NCBI RefSeq assembly: GCF_030272615.1
Contig: NC_081408.1
Span: 65,420,546 to 65,484,545 of the forward strand
Reading direction: 5' to 3'
Origin: Cryptomeria japonica
Lineage: Eukaryota; Streptophyta; Pinopsida; Cupressales; Cupressaceae
Length of the DNA: 64,000 nucleotides
Shown: positions 11,411 through 23,158 of the stretch, piece by piece
How the letters are laid out: each line of letters begins with the position of its first letter
Position numbering within the stretch: the first letter of the stretch is position 1
Program-made: the position numbers and the translations under genes
The notes under the pieces: model-generated
The model's database searches: none
What the model was told of the DNA's origin: nothing
Seen by the model: only the letters and a program-made list of their open reading frames with translations

Positions 11411-12375
11411 TCATCCCAAAAAAAACTTGGCCTCCTTCTTCAAAAGCTTCACAATGGGCTTAACAATTTCAGCAAAATTTGCAATAAATCTCCTGACAAA
11501 GTTTACTTTACCTAGAAAAGACTGGATTCCTTTAATATTTTTTGGTTGAAGCACCCTGTTGATAGCCTCAATTCTTTTAGGGTAAATTTTGACTCCCTCC
11601 TTAGATACAATGTGCCCTAGTAACTTTCCTTTAGTTACAACAAAGTGGCATTTCTTTGGATTTAAAGATACACCAAACTCCAAGGCCTTGCAAAATATTT
11701 TTCCAAATGAACATAGTGGTCATTTGCCTTCTTTAAGAAACATGTTAGATCATCCTTGTAGACAACCATTATGATATTAATAAATTCCTTAAAGGCTACA
11801 TCCATATCCCTCTGAAAAGTTGCACCAACATTCTTCAAACCAAATGACATTCTTACATATACATAGGTTCCCCAAGGGGTAGTAAAAGAAGTCTTAAACT
11901 GTTTAGACTCTTTCACTAATACCTCATTGTAACTAGGAAATCCATCCATCATTGACAGTCAATCACAACTAGTTACCCTTTGTAACATAGCTTCCATGTT
12001 CGAGGATGAATAATTGTCTTTAAGGGAAGCAATATTCAAGTTCCTAAAATCCACACAAAGCCTTATGTCCCCATTCTTTTTTCTGACATGCACTAAATTT
12101 GATACCCATGAAGAATGCCTTATAGAATTTATAATACCCCCTTCTCTCAGCTTAATCAACTCTTTCTACATCTTGGGTTCTAGGAGGAGCTTAATGGGTC
12201 TTTTCTTTTGTCTAAAAGACTTAGTATCAGGATGCAGAGGTATTTCATGTTTAAATAAGTCTTGTCTATACGTCTTCAAATCCTCATAGGACCAAGCAAA
12301 AACATGTTTGTACTTCCTTAGCAAATTAAGGATGTTAGTATTGATATGGGGAGACAAGATTCTCCCGATATACAC
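11411..12375 (-). pseudogene. Gypsy-1 reverse transcriptase
   Basis: Starts with KYKHVFAWSYEDLKTY, then WVSNLVHVRKKNGDIRLCVD, the FRNLN box, MDGFPSYNE, FTTPWGTYVYVRMSFGLKN, the catalytic box as VVYKDDL (Lys in the variable position) and LNPKKCHF, LLGHIVSKEG, QSFLGKVNFVRRF of the connection. Stops or shifts separate the frames 12375-12166, 12159-11959, 11952-11662 and 11683-11411. It is clearly RT; function is lost. Confidence 0.9.
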
Positions 12376-12519
12376 TAACTTAGGGGAAGATTATGTCCCC
12401 AAGTTTACCTCTTCCAACTCCTCCAACTTTGTAGATGACGCTTGATGTAAGTGACCATCACTGTAACTAAACATACCCTCTAGTTCAACTAGTACCCTAG
12501 GTATTTCATTTATCTCTAA

Positions 12520-13305
12520 CTACACTATGTCACTTCCAAAAATTGTTTCTTGTCCATCTACTACTTCCACCAATGCATTACAATCAATCTTTTGACCTTC
12601 ATAGTCATCTATGCATTGCACAAATCTAAGGATGTCTTCATCATCCTCAAACACTTGCCAATTGTACATATTATCTGGGATGGTTGGTTTGGCTTTTGTC
12701 TCAATTATTGAAACTCCAGTTAATATTACATCATCATTTTTTAATGCAACATTAGCTAAAAAATCTACCATAATGTTCTTAGACCTTTCAATCCAATTAA
12801 CAGAAAATGCATCAAAGTGTTCAATGACATCCCAAAAAGAATGCTTGTAATTTTTTAACTTGTCATTTTTAGATGCATACCTTGACCTTATCTGAGACAC
12901 TACACGTTCAGAGTCTCCATAAACCCTTAACAATTTGATCCCATGTTTTTTAGCAATTTCTAGGCCTAACAATAGAACTTCATACTCAGTTGTGTTATTT
13001 GCACATTGGAATGCTAACAGAAAAGAATACTTGAAGGTAATACCTAATGGGGAAATAAAGAGCACTCCTACTCCACACCCTTCTTTAGAGAAAGCTCCAT
13101 CAAAATACATCTGGCACAAGCCTTCTTGTTGGGATTTAAGCTTATCAACAATAGGATCATTATTCTTCAACTGAGACTGAATGAATTCTATCATGAAGTT
13201 ATCAAGATCTACATCTATCATGCAATTAAGCATGTTTGGGTCTATTTTTTTTATAACCATTGGGGCACGTGGTTCTCTGTACAATTTTACAGAATTCCCA
13301 TTCAC
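12520..13305 (-). pseudogene. Gypsy-1 extra (archaeal-type) RNase H upstream of RT
   Basis: A 261-codon open frame contains an RNase H fold of the second type found in Tat-lineage elements: QMYFDGAFSKEG with the first Asp, NNTTEYEVLLLG with the Glu, VYGDSERVVSQI with the second Asp, and ERSKNIMVDFLAN with the last Asp, so all four acidic residues are present. It lies between protease and RT. In D and G2 the equivalent domain lies between native RNase H and integrase. I recall a branch of plant Tat-like polyproteins with this upstream arrangement, so it is probably a known variant. After the domain the frame continues into a linker toward RT. Confidence 0.85.
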
Positions 13306-13332
13306 TGGGATAGTTGCATATAATAAATCTAG

Positions 13333-13607
13333 CTAGTGATGTCCTCCAACAACAACAACCCGTTGTCTAGACAGAAGCATGCCATAATGGGGCTTGGTGT
13401 CTATGACTATTACATCCATTTTATAAGTAGCTTTAGGGAATGCTACCATTTTTACTTCTACATCTTTCATAGTACCCACAACAGGAACTTCTCTATTATC
13501 CATAGCATAGCACTTCCCATATGAAGTGTGTACTGATAAACCTAGTTCTCTCATAACCCCACAAGGCATTACATTAGCAGCTGCACCAAAATCTATCATG
13601 CAATTTT
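13333..13607 (-). pseudogene. Gypsy-1 protease domain
   Basis: Reverse reading MIDFGAAANVMPCGVMRELG matches the aspartic protease active-site region of Tat elements, where Asp is followed by F/N-G and a small residue. The KPHYGMLLSRQ segment further on is the end of the fold. A one-base slip in a run of A residues near 13608 separates it from the upstream linker frame. Confidence 0.75.
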
Positions 13608-14300
13608 TGTCAATCTATTATTTACTAACAATGTGACATAAAAGGGATCAATCTGATATGGTTCCTGATTAATAGTGGTGCCCACATAAACTTGTGGGAC
13701 GTTTTGTTCTTGATCCTTCTCATCTTTTGCATTTCCCTTTTTAGAAGAAGTATTCATATCTGATATACTTGAAATCAAAGAAAAAGAAGCCTCTCTATGT
13801 TCTTTCATTTTCAACAACTCTATCAAAGGTATTGAAACTTTCATCTGTGTTAAAGATTGGGTCATATCAAAAGCAGTATTAACATTAGACTCAACATGAG
13901 CTCTAACCTTCTCTGTCTTTTTGTGACTTGTTCTCTTGTCACTAGTAATCTCTTCTTTATTACCAGTGGTATGAACAATATCAGGTTTCCCTGAATTACT
14001 TGACTGATTACTTTTAGCTTGACTATCTTTGACAGGAGTTTTCTTTTCAGTGGTCCTCTTAGAAGAAACTTCTTTAAAAACCATAGAACCAGGCTTACCC
14101 TAATCTTCATCATCTTTGTTGCTTCTCAGATTATAGTTATGCTTAGCTTTGGCTATTGTGGCCTTGCTGAGATTCTTGACTTCCTCCTCACTAGGCCTTT
14201 TGAGATGAATCTCTTGATCTTCTATTGTGACTACATTCAAAGTGGGAAGCTAGTCAATTGCCAATTTACTTTGTCAATTTTCATTTCTTCTTGAGACATC
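13596..14300 (-). pseudogene. Gypsy-1 gag-protease linker, low complexity
   Basis: A 162-codon frame rich in Lys, Thr, Ser and Glu (repeated KKTEK-like stretches), ending in YQIDPFYVTLLVNNRLTKIA, which leads into the protease after a frameshift. Typical of the variable region between nucleocapsid and protease. No domain recognised. Confidence 0.6.
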
Positions 14301-15833
14301 ATATTCACATGCTTCATCTTCCGAAGATTTTGAATCACTATCCACAATATACTCAAACATATTGATTGTAGGTTCATCCTCATTTCTCATGGATTTCTTT
14401 AGAGCTTGAGATAGAGCACACTGATAAGGGGAATGTGGCTCATCACATGCCATACACCAAGGGGTTTTTTCTATATTATGTACACTTCCTCCCTTTAAAG
14501 AATCAGGGATGTCCTAATTTTGTGTGCCTTTTGATCTATCTTGCACAGGCTTGCCATCTTTCCATGCAATGTTATATGGTATATCATGCAATCTAGCAAG
14601 TCTGTCCTGCCACTTGTAGTGAGGATTCTTAGGTTTACTTACTTTAGCAGTAAGATCCTTAACAATAGTCATTAATTTCTCTATTTTATTATCTTCTTTA
14701 AAGGATTTATTTTGTTGTGGTTTTTGTTCCTGCCACAATCTTCCTTCAGTCCTTCTTCCCACTTTACCTGATGCTTTTCTATTACTCTCTACATTGATTG
14801 TAATTCTGAAAGCATCTCTTAAACTATGTGGGTTCTTATCTCTGATAATGTAAGCCATCTTAGGATCAAAGGCATTATAATAAGTAGTTAGACATACATT
14901 CTCATTTAACCTCATAAATTGAAGGAGCCTATGCATTGCCTTTTGAAACCACGCATTAAAGTTTGTAACAACCTCATTATCAGACTTGCTAGTATTATTA
15001 AATTTGTTTACCATGAATCTCACATTTGTCTTAACTCCATATTTCTCTTTAAATCAATTCTTGAATTCCTCCCAAGAACTAATACCATCTAAAGGTAACC
15101 CTTTGTACTGATCTCTAGCGTCCTCAATCAAAGATTGCACAAATAGCTTCATGATGACATACTCATCACCAATTTCATAGCCATTAATCATGTCACAAAA
15201 AATGTTTCAGATGCTCTTCAACACTAATAACATCATTCCCAGAAAACTTCTGGAGTCTATCCCTCATTTCAATAGGGACATGGTTTGGATATCTTGTAAT
15301 CCCATCGTTCTCCTTTGAAACTCATTTCTAGTAAAGTTTTTTCACATAGCAATCAATTAATGTACTCTCTTATTGAGAACATAAATTTCTTGGGACACTT
15401 CATCTTGATCTAGCAAAGTTTCCTCTAAATCCAACATGTTTAGCTGGTCCATAGCAATCAAACTGATATTTCCTTCCATAGTTTTGAGAATGGAACTGAA
15501 CTTATTAATAGTACTATGCCTACCTCTCCCAGAAGCTCTGGTATTAGACAATCTTTGGTGAAAGGTTTGGATATCATCATTAGTACAAAGTAGGCCAGCA
15601 TGAAAATCCATAATATCATGGTTAGAGTCATGAGAAGAGGCATTGGACCTTGCATATACAGGACACTCAGAACACTTACCTGTTTGATTACTCTTTTGTT
15701 TTCATGACTAATTTGACTGATCAGGAATAATAGTTTCCTTCCAACCCTTCCTAACTAGTTCAGGTAAACCTTCATGCAAAATTTTATGAGGGTTTTTCTT
15801 CATATAAGACCTAGTATTCCTTCCCCTATTCAT
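14301..15833 (-). pseudogene. gag: Gypsy-1 gag
   Basis: The likely start at 15833 gives MNRGRNTRSYMKKNPHKILH, then stops and an open part (15611-15357). The retrotransposon Gag core lies around 15023-14514 with VRFMVNKF, FNAWFQKAMHRLLQFMRLNE and MAYIIRDKNPHSLRDAFR. Near 14440 the reverse strand gives a short knuckle CMACDEPHSPYQC (C-x2-C-x3-H-x4-C, one residue shorter than usual). Several stops interrupt it. Gag would form the virus-like particle. Confidence 0.75.
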
Positions 15834-16000
15834 CTTGCTAACCTTTTGAAGAGACTGTGATTTTTTCTGAAAGAACACTTATTTTTCCTAACTTCAAAGT
15901 CACCACCCAATATCTTGGGAATAAAATATATTTTAACACACTAAATCACATTTATTCAATAAGGACACAAATCTGGAGTATAAGACTTATCTTATTTGAC

Positions 16001-16020
16001 TCTCCCCAATAGAGTCACCA
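16001..16020 (-). other. Primer-binding site of gypsy-1
   Basis: The reverse strand reads TGGTGACTCTATTGGGGAG four bases inside the LTR end GAACAACA. It is almost identical to the site of element C (TGGTGACTCTGCTGGGG). The sequence class is one I remember for Ogre/Tat-like elements; the exact tRNA should be checked. Confidence 0.75.
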
Positions 16021-16452
16021 TTTTTGTTGTTCTCCATTTTCAAAACCTTTGTTCCCTCTCTTATAAAAATGAAAGTTACTGCCTCTATGCTGCAATGGAA
16101 GAGGAAAACAAACAGTTTGAAATAAAGACAACAAGACAAGGTCTCAATTTAGGAAACCTCCTACACTTTAAGATTATAAAACCTTGGGCAGGTGAACCCT
16201 TTTAAGACTATTTTCTTACAAAAATAGTAAAAGGTTTATAGAAAACCAGTGTACATTCCTGTAAACTTTTCTTAATGACCAGTATGACTAAACATAAAAT
16301 GGAGAGTTGATTTATATTTTGAATAGGACTAAAAAATGCAACAAGAACCAACTGGTAAATCAATACTTTATCTGAGTAATAGAGTCATCTACAACAGACT
16401 ATAACCTAACAAAAGAAACTTGTACACAAGTCACAAATTAGTGATCTATCAG

Positions 16453-16479
16453 CTTTGTATATGCCTGACATATACAAAG
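16453..16479. promoter_or_regulatory. Perfect 11-bp hairpin in the gypsy-1 LTR
   Basis: CTTTGTATATG and CATATACAAAG form a perfect 11-bp stem around the loop CCTGA. A hairpin with the related loop CCTTA is found in the element C LTR (25914-25935). TGTA-type motifs near LTR ends are often part of polyadenylation signals, so a role in RNA 3'-end formation is possible but inferred. Confidence 0.55.
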
Positions 16480-17359
16480 TCCTAATCTGCACCAGACTTC
16501 ATTATCAAATCCACACCAAAATATTGATATCAATGACTTTGTTCAAAGTACGTTTATATTTCCTCCTTGAGAAAAATAGTTAAAACAACTTCATTAAATG
16601 CCTAACAAGTCATTCAAATAAACAATCCTTGATTACTTAAATGAAATGAACACAAGTACAATGACATAGAGACAATACACATCTGAATTTAAAATTCTCT
16701 GGACTATATATTTTATTTCTCCATCAAAATATTATAAGTACATCCTATTTGACTCAAAAATTGTGAAGAAAATGGCTTGTATTAATTTTAACAAAGTTTT
16801 GCTACGAAATTTGTGTCCCTTTTCTAAGTAGTCCTGGTATCCATTTATAGAGATATGGATGTGACAAGCTTCAAACTTCCCTAGAAAACAAAAATTCTTA
16901 ATCCTAACCATAATCCCCCCTAAAAAGGTTACATTGATTACCATCAAAGCAGGAGCATAATAAATCAGTTAATGAGTTGGAGAAAGGCCAACTAAATACT
17001 CAGTATTCATCGATCAAGTGCCAGGTGTCTTTGATTCTTCACAATTTTGATTTCCAAAAACCCATTGCAAGAACGAACCACTTCCAGTTGCCCGAGGGTT
17101 ACTACATAGTGGATTGTCAGTCGATTCTTCCTTTGCCCTGTCCCTTTCATCACATATTTACCATCCAATTCTTGTTGCCTAAGAAAATCATAAAACCACA
17201 CCTATTTTCTCTGCAAATACCCTTGAGTACCTCTCTACAAATCTACACTTGAAAATAATGTAACCCTTTTAAAAATTTACATTTTGGTGCCAACGGACCA
17301 GAAATGCTTTCTTCTGAGTAATTTTCTTTTAGTCGCTTATCTGCAAAGGTTATAAAATG

Positions 17360-18340
17360 AGCACTTTCCCATTGCGGTATCACAACTGCCATTGGATTAC
17401 TTCATTATTACTCAGGCTTTAAAAAATTGTCACAACTTAACTACCTAGTTTAACCACCAACACATGACAGATTAAAATTAACCGTCAAGACTATTGGTGG
17501 TATGTCGCTGAGTCACAAGGAATAACATATCGATCGCTTCACAATTGTGGTACAATGACAACTGTTGATAGTCCTGGAATTAATACTTGGGTGCCACTTG
17601 TCCGTCACCTTGCCTTGATTTTATACCCTTTGCTTTGCCATGTGTCACCTTAGCCTTGGGCTAGCAGATCCACCTATTTGCCAACTCACCCACCATGTCT
17701 GCACCATCAGACTCACCTTTCTCAGAGGTCCCAACACTTGGCCGCTGATCCATGAAGAATAATATTCAGGTAACTTTTCATGGCAGATCAATGACAATCA
17801 TTAGATCTTCTCGGACTTTCTTGATCTTTAACTTGATTTTCTTGAGCCGCTCTCCTGCCACGTGTCACCACGTGGCACCCCCTGATTGGATCCGGAGTCC
17901 CTACCCTGACACCTTAGCACAACCTCACTAACTGCCAGAATGAAGCTATTCTTTGTCACTGGGTTGTGATGGATATTCTAATGAGTATCTTTATGTTCCA
18001 ATGAAGCTACAGTCATTGATCATCTTGAACTGACCATTCGATCTTTTAAAAAACTTTCAAAACTTAGCCGCCACTGCTTAATTGTCTATTTTAGCTATCT
18101 ACTTGGGCCCGCTGCTAGTGGTTTGTCGCTGGGTCGCAAGAAATAACCATTGCACACCTTTATGTCATGGTCTCACAACAACCATCAAATCTTCATCCCG
18201 ACTGTCTGATTTTCCTTTGACTTGCTCAACTTTTACCTTGCCTGAGCAGTTCTCTTCTTGTGGGCCCCACCACTTGGTCATTGGGTTGCAACAAATATTC
18301 CATCGCGCAACTTTATGTTACGATCTCATGATGGCCATTG
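17360..18340. repeat. Degenerate tandem subrepeats in the gypsy-1 LTR
   Basis: About six diverged copies of a 150-230 bp unit can be followed, marked by a GCTGGGTYGCAA-like start, then ATTGCGCA, then TTATGTYAYGRTCTCA and GGCCATTGATC-like ends (near 17362, 17510, 17770, 17957, 18125 and 18283). A CACGTG-containing stretch (GCCACGTGTCACCACGTGG, about 17857-17875) lies within. Arrays of this kind are common in LTR U3 regions. Confidence 0.5.
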
Positions 18341-20843
18341 ATCTAATAGGAACTTGCTTGATTTTTAAGGACCTGACACATAAAAGGAAAGACTTAGGAC
18401 TTAGGAAAATATGCAAAATATTTCAAGATTAAAAGAACCTGCCTAAGCTAAGACCTAAAAAGGGCCCCCTCTGCAATGATGCGATGACCCTTCCACTTAA
18501 GTGGAAAAAGGTAATGCACAAATAGAAGATTTGGAGAAAAAGTGACACAAAGGTTTATTTTTTTAAAATGGTATTGAAATGTAAAATAAAATCCTAAACC
18601 CTTAGAACCATAAACTTGCAGACAAAGGTCAAATTTATGAATTTTGACAGACTCGAATAGCTAAAAGGCAAGATTTTCAACATTACCAAAAATAGTGATA
18701 AAAGGACAAAAGCGTTAACCTATCTATGTTTTGTGTTTTCTCAGATTTGGTCATTTTTGAGGTACTTTCTTGAAGTGAATTTGTACTAGAGGATTTCTTT
18801 GAGGTTTGTTAACATTTTCCAGATTTGGCTTTTATCGGCTTTTATGTACTTTGATGGTTTTATGTATGTTTACTTCTCTACACCATTATGGATATTTTAG
18901 AATCTCTTTCATGTGGATAGGCCATGGATGATTGAGATGATTACTATGGTGTTTTAGATCAGCAAGTGAGTAGGCCTTGTTGTGATGTTATCTTTTATTT
19001 GATGGCACCATTTGATGGCTTGATATGCCTTTGTTTATTGCTAGCCAAGAGGCTCATTTTTCTATTTTGATGTTGTTGTAGCCTTGCATATGTCGTGAAT
19101 GTGTGGAAGTTTTTGGCTGCATTGAGTATTATTTTTGTGTACTTATGTTGGTAGAGCCTCTTGTGATTTATTTTTTGGCCATGTTAGGAGGAGCGGGATT
19201 CCTTGTAATGACCAGGGTCATGAGAGATAGACTTGCATGAAGTTCCTTGTAAGGATGCATGAAGTATAGACCACCAGAACACATTGGAGTTTTCCATGAT
19301 TTGTAAATAAGTGATAACCTAATAGTTGATGGGTTAGGTAGTTAGACTAATTAATAAGATGATAAAGTAATTTGTGCCTCATGACTTAGTCCTAGGGAGG
19401 ATGTTTTAGGATAAGCATGAGAAGACCATGAAGATAGTAAGCTAATCTCTCTTAGTCTCTCATAGGTTGAGATAGCTCCAGATGTCCATCAGGGTAGTGC
19501 CTTCTGCCTTATGTTATTATGTTTTGAGGATGACATGTGATGACACTCCACTCCTACATGTGTTTCCCCTTTATGATTTATGATTATGCTTATTGGATGT
19601 ATTTATGTCTTGATGAGTTTTATGCCTCTGGGAGTTCATTATTGTTGTATGTGTGAGTTCTTGCTTGAGAGTCCTTGTGTGGTTAGTCTCCTTGGTTATA
19701 GGTGCCAGCTTAGGTTTAGAGTATGTGTTGGGACCTTGTGACATCTCCTAGCACAAGGGGAGGTTCCATTGGTTCCACATGGTCGGGAGGTTGGTGCTTT
19801 TTAGCCATTGGGATGTTCTCTTGGATTCTTCTTGGGTGGATTTGAATTATTCTTCATGATGTACTATGGATGTACCTTGTAGCAGATTTATGTAATGGAT
19901 AAGATAGAATGCATGTAATTTAACATTCTTGTATACAGTAGATGAATTCTTGTATTAAAAAGAGCTATGCTCGTGATGTATTTAATGCACTCGTATTTGT
20001 AAGATGAATTGTAGTTGGAAATTGGAATTTAGGCATATTGTATTTATATTGTATTTGTACTATTGTAGAGATGTGATCTTATGAATCATGGACATAAGTG
20101 GATTATAGTTGGAACAGAATGGAATTGTGTTATAGATTAGTTGTATTATTTCATGGAATGTTTAGAGAATAGTTAAAATGTTAAATAATCTTGAAAGAGG
20201 AATATTCATAGATTAATAAGTGAATATGTTAGAAGATTTTAATTGGATCTAGTAAATAGGAATGATTCACATAGATGCATTGGTAGAAAGGAAATTATGA
20301 ATATCATGAGGAATAAGTAATGTTGTAGGTTGCATATCTCATGGTTAAAGAATTAGAATATGATGCATTAATCAGGGTGAAATATACCTATCGTGTGTGT
20401 AGTATGTTATTGTGGAAATGAATTAATTAATGATGTTAAAGTACCCTAGAGAAAGATTATTGATGTTGTGTTATTTCTACTTGCATGATTTGATGAAATC
20501 AGCAATGATGTCTATTCATATTGGTTAATTGGTTAATTAATGTAAATAGATGGAGATGTTATATGTTGTAATAGTTGTTATTACAAGTTAATTAAGAAAA
20601 AAAATTTATCTCCATTTGTATATTATTGTTTAGTGTCTTTAGGGTATTTTGGCAGGCATTGCATGTCAAGTCATGAAACCTTTTATTTTAAGTCAAAAGA
20701 TATAGCTAACAATCAAAATACAGGCATCTTGGAATATTGTACAATGAATAACAAGAAAAGAAGGGGATTGACTATATTTGTTATTAAGATTATCCAGAAC
20801 CAGTCCTTTTGGTCAATTGAACAATCTGATGTAGGTACAGTAG
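18341..20843. other. Noncoding sequence left of gypsy D, unassigned
   Basis: No open frame with recognisable similarity, no LTR pair and no clear repeats. The base composition shifts to T/G-rich between 18720 and 20600. A phrase TGTTGGGACCTTGTGACATC near 19725 looks like retrotransposon LTR sequence, but I cannot find its partner. This stretch and 43889-44450 were contiguous before D inserted. Confidence 0.4.
20839..20843. repeat. Target-site duplication AGTAG, left of gypsy D
   Basis: AGTAG directly precedes the left LTR start TGTGTAGGGG and recurs at 43884-43888 directly after the right LTR. Confidence 0.85.
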
Positions 20844-22501
20844 TGTGTAGGGGAAAAAGTGAGACTAGGTTAACATGCCCCAATCCTACCTTCTGACACA
20901 CATTACGGAATACGAAAGAGCCTAGAGGTATCACACAATTGGCTACTTCTTCTTGTGAAAGAGAGAGCCATGGGCTACCTATTAGGATTTCTATTCCTTC
21001 ATTGAAATTGAAAGATAAAATGATGCAAGTTCAAGTCCTAATCCCAAAATGTATGTACAAATGAATAACAAGACTACAGAATTGAGATTAAACAATGAAC
21101 AGCTATAAATACAAGGATGAAATAAGAATGCAGATGCATACCCGGAGTCAAAATTGGATTGAAAATGTTCGGGACGGGGGCGCGGGCGCCACTGTCCTGA
21201 TACAGTGTCGGAAACTACTCTTGAAACTGCTATCTTGCACTCTGGAAACTGTCGGAAATGCTATCTGTTAGGAGGACCAAGGCACCCAACGCCTCTGTCC
21301 CAGGGACCAGGGTGCCCAGCGCCCCTGTCCAGGCAGGACCAGGGTGCCCCATGCCCCTGTCCAGGTCTTTTTCTCTATAATTTGGTGTGGAGTGCTGTCT
21401 CGACCTGCTTTTCCTGGATCTGTCACCTGCAGCGTCGTCTGAGTCCCGAAACCTGCACTTATATCTGAAAAGGGTATGGGCGGCTATATAGGGTTTTGCC
21501 TTAGTCAAACCCCCGCTTCAGTGATTTCCACCTCCACGAATAGCCAGGTTGTATTGTAAAATGTATTGTGTGTGTAGACCTAGTGTGTGTGCAAGGTCCT
21601 AAAATGCAAGCAAGCAAACTAGAGCAACCTAGAAAGTAAACCCTAATTGCTTGTAAATGATGATGTAAATGCTCTAAATCAAGATGCAAAGTGATCTAAA
21701 ACATGAATAAAGGATATATTGAAGTTTATGCAAAGACATGAAAACAACATGAAATCATACCCAACCCCCAAGGGAGGGGTACAAGCCAATCTTCAGTCGA
21801 TAATCTCCTATTGTTCTTCAATGTCTTCCAAGCCCTAAATGGATGAATGAAATTGATAAATGTTTGATAGAGGGATGTTGAATGTTGTTGAAGTCTTCAA
21901 AGATCTTCTCTTTCACTACATATGAGGTTCCTGAAACAAAAATCCGGTCCTTTCAAATGAAGAAAGAGAGCTCTTATGTAGGGAACCCTAGATCGTAATT
22001 TCATCTTTTGGCTGACCTAGAGATTGAATTTCCCGCCAATTTCTTGGAGTTAAGCTCTATTTTATGATTGGATTGTGCTCCTAAAATTTTGAGAAAAATG
22101 TCTGGGACCATGTGCACTCCGGGCGCCACGGTCGTGACAACTTTTCACCAAATTTTCAGGGCCGTCGGATATGATGATTTTAGAGAGAATCCCGAAGTTA
22201 CAGGTGATTTTGAGATGTTTTGACCCCCGAAATCAAGCCCCCAAGTTCAAAATAGGACTTAATTAGGGTTTTTGATTGAGTGATGTATTGGAGGAATAAA
22301 ATGAAAAGGGAACGCTTTAACGAAAAGGGCCCAACTTTATGATGCAGAGGATGATGAAATAGGACCCTAGACCTAATTAATTTGATTAATTAAGTGCTAA
22401 AGGAGAAATGCAATGCAAAATGTAAAATGCACCAAGGCGGGTGCTAAACTAGGTGTTAAATTGTACCACCCTAGCCAGTGCATACAATTTACGATGCTAC
22501 A
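20844..22501 (-). mobile_element. 3' LTR of gypsy D
   Basis: Starts TGTGTAGGGGAAAAAG and ends GATGCTACA; pairs base by base with 42226-43883 at the same length. By eye the two differ at roughly 5 percent of sites, mostly C/T and G/A. On the reverse strand a TATA box (CCCTATATAGCC at about 21481-21492) lies in the LTR. GC-rich motifs such as GGGTGCCCAGCGCCCCTGTCC-like repeats occur at 21270-21365. Confidence 0.92.
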
Positions 22502-22516
22502 TTTAGCCCCCACTTT
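22502..22516 (-). other. Polypurine tract of gypsy D
   Basis: The reverse strand reads AAAGTGGGGGCTAAA immediately before the LTR start TGTAGCATC. Two further G-rich runs on this strand occur near 22607-22612 and 22723-22730. Confidence 0.8.
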
Positions 22517-23077
22517 AGCGGTCATATGAGTACTACGTGCATATGCAAGCTAAAGTATAGAAAAGTAAACATCATTTGAAAAAGGATATAAGTTGTCAGA
22601 CGAAGCCCCCAGCTGTATCTGTAGTACACAGTTAGGAACCACACCCTACAAAGCACACGTTAGATCACAAAATCACCTAATGCTTACTAAGGAAAGTGAT
22701 GAAATTTTTGAGTAGCTATATGCCCCCCCCTATTTCGACTTGCTTATTAGGGAGGTGAAACAGGGTAGCATGTTTACTTACGACAAATTATGTAAGAGAG
22801 TATTGATGAGGGATGTTCACTGAATAGGCTTCATCAGAGCACTTTTTGGAACATCCTGAGAGTAGGGGAATGAAAATACGATATCCACGCAACAAACGGC
22901 TTGAAAATCACATCTCCCAAACTCAAGTTATGATGAAATGAGTGATAGAGGAAAATTAGGGTTTCGAAAGTAAAGGTAAAGGAATGAAAGTATATACTTT
23001 GAAAGTGACATTTGCATTTGCCACTTTGTTGATTTTGGAATATTGTTCATTGCAGTGGAGCCCACATAGCCATCATC
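22517..23077 (+). promoter_or_regulatory. Upstream region of the antisense PMD gene
   Basis: 561 bp between the polypurine tract of D and the ATG of the antisense gene, without a convincing ORF. A TATA-like stretch AAGTATATACTTTG lies at 22987-23000, about 80 bp before the ATG, and could serve as the promoter. This role is inferred from position only. Confidence 0.35.
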
Positions 23078-23158
23078 ATGCCTTCACGATGACCAGAGCG
23101 TCCCACGAGGATTGAGATCCTGCGCCAGGCCGTGATCGACGACGAGCCACTGGACGAG
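23078..23158 (+). pseudogene. PMD gene exon 1
   Basis: Encodes MPSR, a stop (TGA, probably from CGA), then PERPTRIEILRQAVIDDEPL and DE, followed by the donor GAG/GTGAGT at 23158/23159. The exon is 27 codons, phase 0. The Met is chosen because it is the only one in frame before the donor. Confidence 0.6.

Larger units (their letters stand above)
9753..16024 (-). mobile_element. Gypsy-1 internal region (Tat-like Ty3/gypsy)
   Basis: Reverse-oriented gypsy element with primer-binding site at 16001-16020, gag, protease, an extra archaeal-type RNase H, RT, native RNase H and integrase, cut at 9752 by copia A. Every domain is broken by stops or frameshifts. The placement of the extra RNase H upstream of RT differs from D and G2 in this window. 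Confidence 0.85.
16025..18340 (-). mobile_element. 5' LTR of gypsy-1 (outer end not determined)
   Basis: Begins TGTTGTTCTCC, the same first eight bases as the element C LTR (TGTTGTTC), four bases from the primer-binding site. The other terminus is not certain: a candidate is CCCAACA near 17733, but repeated motifs continue to about 18340. No coding sequence recognised. It holds a strong hairpin (16453-16479) and a degenerate tandem array (17360-18340). Confidence 0.55.

Noticed and set aside
20633-20896. Forward 87-codon ORF crossing the D left boundary
   Set aside because: It spans the target duplication and LTR start and has no similarity to known proteins.
21205-21508. GC-rich ORFs in the D LTR on both strands
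   Set aside because: Tandem GC-rich LTR motifs give open frames in several phases; the right LTR copy does not keep them all.
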